Below are positions 1-6,148 of a stretch of DNA of 8,675 nucleotides, piece after piece; the stretch's first letter is position 1; each line of letters opens with the position of its first letter. Origin of the DNA: Acidobacteriaceae bacterium. GTDB taxonomy: Bacteria; Acidobacteriota; Terriglobia; Terriglobales; Acidobacteriaceae. A program made the position numbers and the translations under genes. The stretch is taken from assembly GCA_027364815.1 (NCBI GenBank), contig DAHXOQ010000109.1, positions 1 to 8,675 on the forward strand, written 5' to 3'. The notes beneath the pieces were generated by a model. It saw only the letters and a list, made by a program, of their open reading frames with translations, searched no databases and was not told where the DNA came from.

Positions 1-317
1 GGATTGAAGAGGGCGTTGCGAATTCTATTCTGATCAAGGTCAACCAGATTGGCACAGTGACTGAGACTCTTGAAGCGATTGAGCTGGGCCGTCGTTATGG
101 CTACACTTCGGTGATGTCGCATCGTTCGGGCGAGACGGAAGATACATTCATCGCCGACCTCGCAGTGGCGACTGGCGTGGGACAGATCAAGACCGGTTCG
201 CTGAGCCGCACAGATCGCGTGGCCAAGTACAACCAGTTGCTGCGCATTGAAGAAGAGCTTGGCCAGGGCGCGGTTTACCTGGGACTTGAGAGCATCAATT
301 TCAACGAAGAAGAGTAA
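1..317 (+). CDS. eno: Enolase, C-terminal part (5' end outside window)
   Basis: Enolase (2-phospho-D-glycerate hydro-lyase) converts 2-phosphoglycerate to phosphoenolpyruvate in cytosolic glycolysis and, in bacteria, is often part of the RNA degradosome. Only the last 104 complete codons are present, reading in frame from base 3 to the TAA at 315-317. The segment carries the family's C-terminal signatures: NSILIKVNQIGTVTET with the catalytic base Lys (codon at 36-38, E. coli Lys341), the mobile loop SHRSGETED that closes over the substrate, and QIKTGS containing the second active-site Lys (E. coli Lys392), then RVAKYNQLLRIEEELG. The protein ends with an acidic NEEE tail. The visible part is intact and gapless. 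A strong hairpin terminator follows 25 bp after the stop, so the gene probably ends its transcription unit there, although the next gene (gpmI) makes its substrate. The identification is very secure; start and full length cannot be seen. Confidence 0.97.
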   Translation, partial: IEEGVANSILIKVNQIGTVTETLEAIELGRRYGYTSVMSHRSGETEDTFIADLAVATGVGQIKTGSLSRTDRVAKYNQLLRIEEELGQGAVYLGLESINFNEEE

Positions 318-342
318 GTTGGGCGATTGAGTGAATGTAAAC

Positions 343-374
343 AAAGAGGAAGAGCTGACCGGCTCTTCCTCTTT
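343..374 (+). terminator. Hairpin terminator after eno
   Basis: A perfect 13-bp inverted repeat: left arm AAAGAGGAAGAGC (343-355), 6-nt loop TGACCG, right arm GCTCTTCCTCTTT (362-374). The right arm is pyrimidine-rich and ends in TTT followed by CTGTCT, so the U-tract is short and partly inside the stem. It begins 25 bp after the enolase stop, which suits a rho-independent-type terminator separating eno from gpmI. Confidence 0.8.
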
Positions 375-392
375 CTGTCTGAATGTTTGGAA

Positions 393-416
393 TCTCAAAT
401 GGTGCGCACCGTGAGA
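393..416. promoter_or_regulatory. Interrupted palindrome upstream of gpmI (possible operator)
   Basis: A perfect 10-bp palindrome GGTGCGCACC (401-410) is flanked by a second inverted pair, TCTCA (393-397) and TGAGA (412-416), with unequal spacers of 3 and 1 nt. It lies between the eno terminator and the gpmI ribosome-binding site. The symmetry is directly visible. A role as a protein-binding site for gpmI-pyrE control is inference, and chance is possible. Confidence 0.35.
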
Positions 417-469
417 CGCATTGTCTTCGGAAGCAGTATCCTGTTAATGAATAGTTTTTGAGAGAAATC

Positions 470-473
470 GAGG
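470..473 (+). promoter_or_regulatory. Shine-Dalgarno for gpmI
   Basis: GAGG lies 9 nt before the GTG at 483. It supports this GTG as the gpmI start, which is needed because no ATG is available at the point where family homology begins. Confidence 0.6.
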
Positions 474-482
474 TAAAATTCA

Positions 483-2090
483 GTGTCACAAAGCAAACGT
501 CCTGTCATATTGACCATCCTTGATGGATTTGGATACCGCCCGGAAACGGAAAATAATGCCGTTGCATTGGCACGCAAGCCAACTTTTGATTCGCTGTGGA
601 ATGAGTTTCCGCATACGCTGATTCAGGCAAGCGAACACTACGTTGGATTGCCCGATGGACAGATGGGCAACAGCGAAGTTGGGCACTTGAACATTGGCGC
701 GGGTCGCATTGTGCAGATGGACATTACGCGCATTGACGTGATGGTGGCCGAAGACACGCTGAAGAAAAACAAGGAAATTGTTGCGGCTTTTACGCATGCA
801 ACGCAGGGTGATCGCGCGCTACACCTTCTGGGACTGGTTTCCGATGGCGGCGTGCACTCGCATGAGCAGCATCTGTATGCGTTGTTGCGCGCAGCGAAGG
901 AGTTTGGTTTGTCGCGTGTCTTTGTTCATGTGTATCTGGATGGACGCGACACTCCGCCACACTCGGGCGTGGAGTACGTTGCCAAGCTTGAGCAGAAGAT
1001 GCGCGAGTATGGAATTGGCAAGATAGCTTCGATTAGCGGACGCTATTACGCGATGGACCGCGACAAGCGCTGGGAGCGTCAGAAGAAGGCCTTTGACGCA
1101 ATGGTGACGGGCAAGGCTGAAGGCGGAACAGCTACCGATGCGCAAGCGGCGATACGGGCCACATACGAGAAAGATGTCACGGATGAGTTTGTAATTCCCG
1201 TGGTGATGGTTGGCGCTGATGGAAAGCCAGTTGGCGTGATCAAGAGTCAGGACGCGGTGATCAATTTCAACTTCCGCGCAGATCGCGCTCGCCAGGTAAC
1301 ACGTGTGCTGACTCGCGAGAGCGGAATCAATGCGTCAGGCGGACGTGATTTGGATGCGTGGGAAGCGCTCGATGAGATGATTCCGCGCAGTCAGTTGCCT
1401 AAGAATCTGCATTACACCTGCATGACGCAGTACGACGAAAAATATACGTTGCCGGTGGTGAGCCCACCGCAGGCAATGCAGCACATTCTCGGCAACATGC
1501 TGGCTGAAGCCCAGAAGAAAAATCTGCGCACAGCAGAGACGGAAAAGTATCCGCACGTGACGTTCTTCTTTAATGGTGGTGAAGAAAAACCCTTCGACGG
1601 CGAGGAGCGCGAATTGGTTCAGTCCCCCAAAGTTGCGACGTATGATCTGCAACCCGAGATGAGTTCGGTGCAAGTCGGCGACAAGATTGAGCGCGCGATT
1701 CTTGATCCAAGTTTTGATGTGGTGATCTCAAATTTTGCGAATCCGGATATGGTTGGGCACACAGGAGTTTTGGAAGCCGCGATCAAGGCCGTTGAAGCAG
1801 TAGACATTCAGTTGACGCGGCTTTACAAAGCGATCAAGCAGCGTAACGCAATCTGGATTGTGACCGCGGATCACGGCAATTGCGAGACGATGGTTGATCC
1901 CATCAGCGGAATGCCGCACACAGCGCACACAACGAATCCAGTTCCCTTCATCGTGGTCAGCGAAGAGGGTAAGAGCTTTGGACTGCGCTCGGATGGCTCG
2001 CTGCGCGATATTTCACCGACGATTCTGAGCATGCTCGGATTGCCATTGCCGAAAGAGATGACCGGCAGAGATATGCGGGTGAAACTCTAA
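483..2090 (+). CDS. gpmI: 2,3-bisphosphoglycerate-independent phosphoglycerate mutase
   Basis: Cofactor-independent, Mn-dependent cytosolic mutase interconverting 3- and 2-phosphoglycerate through a phosphoserine intermediate; it belongs to the alkaline phosphatase superfamily. Of 535 residues, the metal-binding LDGFG (Asp14) and GNSEVGH with the nucleophile Ser64 open the phosphatase domain. The phosphotransferase domain follows, with SDGGVHSH (His125), YLDGRDTPP (151-159), SGRYYAMDRDKRW (185-197) and NFRADRAR (263-270). The phosphatase domain then resumes with EKYPHVTFFFNGG (Lys355), NPDMVGHTG (Asp422, His426), TADHGN (Asp463, His464) and HTAHT. All expected catalytic and metal-ligand motifs are present. 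Length is about 20 residues above the usual 510-515, mainly from a longer segment around 275-305. The GTG start is chosen from the GAGG 9 nt upstream and because homology begins within a few residues. The TAA shares its last base with the pyrE ATG, pointing to co-transcription and translational coupling. Its product feeds enolase, encoded just upstream. Confidence 0.97.
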   Translation: MSQSKRPVILTILDGFGYRPETENNAVALARKPTFDSLWNEFPHTLIQASEHYVGLPDGQMGNSEVGHLNIGAGRIVQMDITRIDVMVAEDTLKKNKEIVAAFTHATQGDRALHLLGLVSDGGVHSHEQHLYALLRAAKEFGLSRVFVHVYLDGRDTPPHSGVEYVAKLEQKMREYGIGKIASISGRYYAMDRDKRWERQKKAFDAMVTGKAEGGTATDAQAAIRATYEKDVTDEFVIPVVMVGADGKPVGVIKSQDAVINFNFRADRARQVTRVLTRESGINASGGRDLDAWEALDEMIPRSQLPKNLHYTCMTQYDEKYTLPVVSPPQAMQHILGNMLAEAQKKNLRTAETEKYPHVTFFFNGGEEKPFDGEERELVQSPKVATYDLQPEMSSVQVGDKIERAILDPSFDVVISNFANPDMVGHTGVLEAAIKAVEAVDIQLTRLYKAIKQRNAIWIVTADHGNCETMVDPISGMPHTAHTTNPVPFIVVSEEGKSFGLRSDGSLRDISPTILSMLGLPLPKEMTGRDMRVKL

Positions 2091-2695
2091 TGGCAAGCTA
2101 CAAGGAACAATTGCTGAGCCTGTTGGCGCGAACAAGTTTCAAGCTGGGTGAGTTCAAACTTTCAGCAGGCGGGACAAGCGATTACTACATTGATTGCCGC
2201 ACGACAACTCTGCACGCTGAAGGCGGACGGCTTGTTGGCCACGCGATTCTCGAACTGCTTGCTGAAAATGAGATTGAAGCTGATGCAGTTGGCGGTCTGA
2301 CGATGGGCGCAGATCCGATTGTTTCGAATGTGGCCACTGCAAGCGCATGGCAAGCGCAACAGTATCCCGGGGCAGAATTGATTCATGGTTTTCTGATTCG
2401 CAAGGCTGAGAAAGCGCATGGAACCGGAAGACGGCTTGAGGGATTTCATCGCGAGGGTGCGCACGTGGTGATTGTGGACGATGTGTGCACTTCAGGCGCT
2501 TCAACGATTCAAGCAATTGAAGCGGCAAAAGAAGCGGGAATGATTGTTGTGGCCGCGGTTTGCATTGTGGAGCGCGAAGAGGCAAATGGTCGTCCTGCAG
2601 TTGAAGCAGCGGCTGGCGGCGTGCCGTTTTTGCGACTCTTCACTGCGAATGAAGTGCGCGCCGAGCATGTGAAGCAATTGGCATCCAGCAAATAG
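2090..2695 (+). CDS. pyrE: Orotate phosphoribosyltransferase
   Basis: Type I phosphoribosyltransferase that joins orotate to PRPP, giving orotidine 5'-monophosphate in de novo UMP synthesis; cytosolic and normally a homodimer with shared active sites. The 201-residue length is normal. The N-terminal hood contains LSAGGTSDYYIDCR (24-37), where orotate binds. GGLTMGADPI (68-77) and the flexible catalytic loop FLIRKAEKAHGTGRRLEG (101-118) with its Lys/Arg residues follow. The PRPP signature is VVIVDDVCTSGAST (126-139), with the two Asp residues expected to contact the ribose; Cys and Ser replace the more usual Thr residues in the loop but the fold motif is complete. The ATG overlaps the gpmI stop by one base (TAATG), with GGGTGA at 2077-2082 as a plausible ribosome-binding site 7 nt upstream, so translation is probably coupled to gpmI. 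No other pyr gene is visible nearby, so this copy sits outside a pyrimidine operon. Confidence 0.95.
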   Translation: MASYKEQLLSLLARTSFKLGEFKLSAGGTSDYYIDCRTTTLHAEGGRLVGHAILELLAENEIEADAVGGLTMGADPIVSNVATASAWQAQQYPGAELIHGFLIRKAEKAHGTGRRLEGFHREGAHVVIVDDVCTSGASTIQAIEAAKEAGMIVVAAVCIVEREEANGRPAVEAAAGGVPFLRLFTANEVRAEHVKQLASSK

Positions 2696-2732
2696 ATTGA
2701 CTGAAGAAGCCGTTCGCCAACGACTCCCTCTT

Positions 2733-2759
2733 CCCTATACCCTATAGATAGTTCCCTAT
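2733..2759 (+). repeat. CCCTAT short repeats in uvrC leader
   Basis: Three identical CCCTAT hexamers occur at 2733-2738, 2740-2745 and 2754-2759, two of them within TTCCCTAT. They fill most of the 30 bp before the uvrC start. The stretch is pyrimidine-rich with TA steps and has no purine-rich ribosome-binding site. It could be a tiny slipped-strand repeat, a spread intergenic motif or part of a promoter; the sequence alone does not decide. Confidence 0.6.
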
Positions 2760-2763
2760 CCTT

Positions 2764-4656
2764 ATGGATCTCTACGAGAAAATTCGCGCGCTTCCCGCTA
2801 ACCCTGGCGTTTATCTCTACAAAAATGCTTCGGGGGTGGTGATCTATGTCGGCAAGGCGAAGAACCTGCGCGCTAGAGTCCGTTCGTATTTGCTGGAGTC
2901 CTCGCAGGCCGATGCGAAGACCGGATCGCTGATGCGCGAGGCTGTTGACCTCGAATACATTTTAGTGGGCAACGAGATTGAGGCGCTGGCGCTGGAGAGC
3001 GTGCTGATTAAGCAGAAGCGGCCGCGCTTCAATGTAATGTTGAAGGACGACAAGTCTTACCCATACGTCAAGCTCACGCTGGCGGACCGGCATCCGAAGA
3101 TCTTTGTGACGCGAAAGATTTTCAAGGATGGTGCGGCTTACTATGGGCCGTATTTTCCGGGGAGCCTGGCATATCGTGTGGTGGATTTGATTCACCGAAC
3201 TTTTCTGCTGCCGAGTTGCAAGGTGGATCTGGAGCGTTATCATCCGCGTGCGTGCCTGGAGTACTACATTCATCGCTGCCTGGGACCGTGCGTAGAGGGG
3301 TTGACGACCAAGGACGCATACTCACAGGCGGTGCGTGACGCGCAGTTGGTGCTTGAAGGCCGCGCCGATGAGCTGGAACAGCAGTTATTGGAGCGCATGC
3401 AGAAAGCTGCGGAAGAAGAGCTCTTTGAATTGGCGGCGCGATTGCGGGACCAGATTTCGACACTGAGGCAGTTGCATGAGAAGCAGCGAATTGCGACGAC
3501 CGATGATGATGACGCAGATGTTTTTGGCTATCACTTTGAAGATGGAATGCTCGCGGTGAATCTCTTCCATATGCGCGATGGAAAGATTGTGGACCGCAGA
3601 GAATTTTTCTGGGATGAGTTGCCTGAACTTTATGAATCGGTTAGTGCAGAGAACAGTATTGAAACAGAAGTGAAGGCGGCGTCGGAAAAGGGCTTTAATC
3701 CAGCGCCGTTTTTTTCGACATTTCTGAGTCAGATGTATATCGATCAGCGCTATGTTCCGCGTTCGATTCTTTCACCAACGGACTTCGAGGAGCGTGAGTC
3801 GCTCTCAACATTGCTTGCCGAGCGTACGAAACATCGCGTGGAAATTGCAGCACCGCTACGCGGGGAGAAGCGTTCACTGGTTGATTTGGCAAGCCAGAAT
3901 GCAAGGCAATCGCACACGCAAAGATTCCGCGTGCTGGAGCCGAGTCAGAAAGCGATTCAACAGGCACTGGCTGATGCGCTGATGCTGCCTGATCTGCCGG
4001 AGCGGATTGAGTGTTTTGACATTTCGCATATTCAAGGCGCGGAGACCGTGGCCTCGCTGGTGGTTTGGGAAAAAGGCAAGATGAACAAGCAGGCTTATCG
4101 CAAGTTCAAGGTGAAGACGGTTACGGGCGTGGATGATTTTGCCTCGATGCGCGAGGTGGTGGAGCGGCGTTATAAACGCTTGCGCGATGAAAAGAAGAGC
4201 TTCCCTTCTTTAATTCTGATTGATGGCGGTTTGGGACAATTGCACTCTGCGGCACAGGCGCTCGAGGCGCTTGATCTTGGTGCGCATGGAATTGCGTTGC
4301 CGCCTTTAGCTTCAATCGCGAAACGTGAAGAGGTGATTTACGTTTACGGCAATGAGCAGGAGCCGGTGGTGCTGGAACGCAGATCGCCGGTGCTGCATTT
4401 GGTGCAGATGATTCGTGATGAGAGCCATCGGTTTGCGGTTGGTTATCATCGGCAACGCAGGGCGATGCGGGATCGCGAGTCGGAGTTGCTGGAGATTCCG
4501 GGGATTGGTACTCAGAGCCGTGCACGATTGCTGACGCACTTTGGGAGCTTGAAAGAAGTGAAGCAAGCCAGTGCAGAATCATTGACGGCTGTATTGCCGA
4601 CAAAGATTGCTCATACGGTATGGGAGTATTTTCATCCGGCTGAGAAAACGACTTGA
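2764..4656 (+). CDS. uvrC: UvrABC system protein C (excinuclease subunit)
   Basis: UvrC makes both the 3' and 5' incisions around UvrB-marked DNA lesions in nucleotide excision repair. The 630 residues show the full domain order. The GIY-YIG nuclease domain (about 14-93) has GVY at 15-17, YVG at 28-30, Arg38/Arg40 and Glu78. A four-Cys region follows (Cys152, Cys164, Cys172, Cys176), matching the set that holds an iron-sulfur cluster in E. coli UvrC. The UVR motif that contacts UvrB spans about 200-236. The RNase H-like nuclease has FDISHIQG (Asp419), VDDFASM (457-463), LIDGGLGQ (Asp487) and ESHRFA (His555). Tandem helix-hairpin-helix motifs end the protein (LLEIPGIGTQSRARLL from 575, second to about 620). 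No key residue is missing. The ATG at 2764 puts the GIY motif at the usual distance, but no Shine-Dalgarno precedes it. It lies 68 bp after pyrE on the same strand. Confidence 0.97.
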   Translation: MDLYEKIRALPANPGVYLYKNASGVVIYVGKAKNLRARVRSYLLESSQADAKTGSLMREAVDLEYILVGNEIEALALESVLIKQKRPRFNVMLKDDKSYPYVKLTLADRHPKIFVTRKIFKDGAAYYGPYFPGSLAYRVVDLIHRTFLLPSCKVDLERYHPRACLEYYIHRCLGPCVEGLTTKDAYSQAVRDAQLVLEGRADELEQQLLERMQKAAEEELFELAARLRDQISTLRQLHEKQRIATTDDDDADVFGYHFEDGMLAVNLFHMRDGKIVDRREFFWDELPELYESVSAENSIETEVKAASEKGFNPAPFFSTFLSQMYIDQRYVPRSILSPTDFEERESLSTLLAERTKHRVEIAAPLRGEKRSLVDLASQNARQSHTQRFRVLEPSQKAIQQALADALMLPDLPERIECFDISHIQGAETVASLVVWEKGKMNKQAYRKFKVKTVTGVDDFASMREVVERRYKRLRDEKKSFPSLILIDGGLGQLHSAAQALEALDLGAHGIALPPLASIAKREEVIYVYGNEQEPVVLERRSPVLHLVQMIRDESHRFAVGYHRQRRAMRDRESELLEIPGIGTQSRARLLTHFGSLKEVKQASAESLTAVLPTKIAHTVWEYFHPAEKTT

Positions 4657-4745
4657 AGCAAATAGCTACTATTCCAACTTGATCAATCCTCGTATTAAAT
4701 CATCAGAAGAAACAGTAGAGTGCAGTTTTTCACCACGCCATGATA

Positions 4746-4766
4746 GGCTCATAAAAAACATGAGCC
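4746..4766 (+). promoter_or_regulatory. Hairpin covering the transporter start codon
   Basis: GGCTCAT (4746-4752) and ATGAGCC (4760-4766) are perfectly complementary, separated by the 7-nt loop AAAAAAC. The right arm begins exactly at the chosen ATG and the left arm holds the only nearby purine-rich AGG. If formed in the mRNA, it would hide the start codon and limit translation. Pairing is seen in the sequence; regulation is inference, and a 7-bp repeat can arise by chance. Confidence 0.4.
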
Positions 4767-6145
4767 ATACGGAAAAGACTCAGACACATCCACTGACCGA
4801 GCTGCCGCGCGTGCTAGGCGCGCGCCATGCAATTGCCATTGTGGTGGGAACCATTATCGGCAGCGGAATTTTCCTTGTGCCCAGGGAGATGATGCAGGAT
4901 ACAGGCTCGTCATCGCTGGTTTACCTGGCGTGGATTGTGGGCGGGTTGCTCTCACTCTTCGGCGCGATGACATATGCCGAGCTCAGCGCGATGTTCCCTT
5001 CGACGGGCGGTGAGTATGTTTACCTGCGCGGCGCGTATGGCGATACTACTGCGTTTCTCTATATGTGGACGTGGTTTGCCGTGGCTAAGCCAGCGTCGAT
5101 TGCGGCGGTGACAATTGGGTTGACGCGAACGCTGGGGATTTTTCCGGCATTTCGCTGGCTCGATGGGAGTGTGGCCGGAACGCCGATGCACTGGTCGCAG
5201 ATTTTTGCCATCTTTGTGACGTGGCTGATTACTGGACTTAATTATTTGGGCATTGAATGGGCGGGAAGATTTCAGCTGGTCTTTACGCTACTAAAAGTTG
5301 TGCTGATTTTGGGAGTGGTCTACTTTTGCTTTACTTCGCTGAGCGGGAGCTGGGAAAATTTTGCGACAAAGCTGCCTGCGGGCGTAGTGACGATGACACC
5401 ACTGACTGGATTCATGGCGGCGCTGATTGCGACGCTGTGGGCCTACGACGGATGGAATGATTTGACGATGGTCTCGGGCGAGGTGAAGCGGCCGGAGCGG
5501 AATCTGCCGATTGCATTGATTGGCGGATTATTTATAGTGGGCATTCTTTATATGGCGACAAATGCGGCGATTCAGTATGTGCTGCCGGCGGCGCTGATTG
5601 CGGCGAACAAGCAGCCGGCCGTGGCCGCGATGGCAGTTGTTGCGGGAGCGCGGGGCGCTGCCTTTGTTGCGGCGTTGATGGCGCTGAGTATTTTTGTGAC
5701 GCTGAACGGGACGATCATGAGCGGCGCGCGAGTTCCCTTTGCGGCGGCGCGGGATAAGCTTTTCTTTTCGCGGTTCGGAAAGATTCATCCGAAGTTTGAA
5801 TCGCCATCGACTTCGCTGGTGATTCAGGCGCTGCTTTCGACGGTGTTGCTGATTTTTCTGAATCAGTTTCAGCAGTTTTTTGATTTGGCGATTTTTGCCG
5901 AGTGGCTTTTCTATCTGCTGACGGCGACGGCGATTTTCTTCTATCGCAAGAATCAACCGAATACTGTGCGGCCGTACCGGATGTGGGGTTATCCGGTGCT
6001 GCCGGCGTTGTTTATATTGGCATCAAGCGTGATTCTGGTCTTCAGCTATGTGAGCAATTGGAAGGCATCGATACTTGGCACGGTGCTGATTGTGTTGGGT
6101 CTGCCGGTTCTGTGGCTGGTGCGCAGGCGGTATAGAACGGCTTGA
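4760..6145 (+). CDS. APC superfamily amino acid permease, LAT/SteT-like
   Basis: Inner-membrane amino acid transporter of the APC superfamily, most like the LAT/SteT (SLC7-type) branch, many of which are exchangers. The substrate cannot be read from sequence. The 461-residue protein has about 12 hydrophobic segments. TM1 (about 22-41) contains GTIIGSGIF, the unwound substrate-binding helix; TM2 ends near TYAELSAMFPSTGGEYVYLR (71-90), a family signature; TM6 carries LWAYDGWND (226-234), followed by the loop GEVKRPERNLPIAL (240-253), very typical of LAT members. A conserved loop SGARVPFAAARD (321-332) follows TM8, and the C-terminus is basic (RRRYR). The frame is open upstream to a TTG at 4607 inside uvrC, but the extra 51 residues are hydrophilic and unlike the family, so the ATG at 4760 is preferred. 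It follows uvrC by 103 bp and ends 3 bp from the convergent glgA stop. Family confidence is high, gene name unassigned. Confidence 0.92.
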   Translation: MSHTEKTQTHPLTELPRVLGARHAIAIVVGTIIGSGIFLVPREMMQDTGSSSLVYLAWIVGGLLSLFGAMTYAELSAMFPSTGGEYVYLRGAYGDTTAFLYMWTWFAVAKPASIAAVTIGLTRTLGIFPAFRWLDGSVAGTPMHWSQIFAIFVTWLITGLNYLGIEWAGRFQLVFTLLKVVLILGVVYFCFTSLSGSWENFATKLPAGVVTMTPLTGFMAALIATLWAYDGWNDLTMVSGEVKRPERNLPIALIGGLFIVGILYMATNAAIQYVLPAALIAANKQPAVAAMAVVAGARGAAFVAALMALSIFVTLNGTIMSGARVPFAAARDKLFFSRFGKIHPKFESPSTSLVIQALLSTVLLIFLNQFQQFFDLAIFAEWLFYLLTATAIFFYRKNQPNTVRPYRMWGYPVLPALFILASSVILVFSYVSNWKASILGTVLIVLGLPVLWLVRRRYRTA

Positions 6146-6148
6146 GAA

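Noticed and set aside
2697..2702. TTGACT as a -35 element for uvrC
   Set aside because: No -10-like sequence lies 16-18 bp downstream; the TATAGA at 2743-2748 is about 40 bp away.
4121..4603. 160-codon - strand open frame opposite uvrC
   Set aside because: Antisense to the conserved nuclease and helix-hairpin-helix domains of UvrC; Pro/His/Ala-rich shadow without motifs.
4679..4698. TTGATC and TATTAA as a promoter for the permease
   Set aside because: The spacing between the two elements is only 8 bp, far from the required 16-18, and no other -35-like sequence fits upstream of TATTAA.
4607..4759. N-terminal extension of the permease starting inside uvrC (TTG at 4607)
   Set aside because: The 51 extra residues are hydrophilic, unlike APC transporters, start with a weak codon and overlap uvrC by 50 bp. 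The ATG at 4760 places TM1 at the normal distance.
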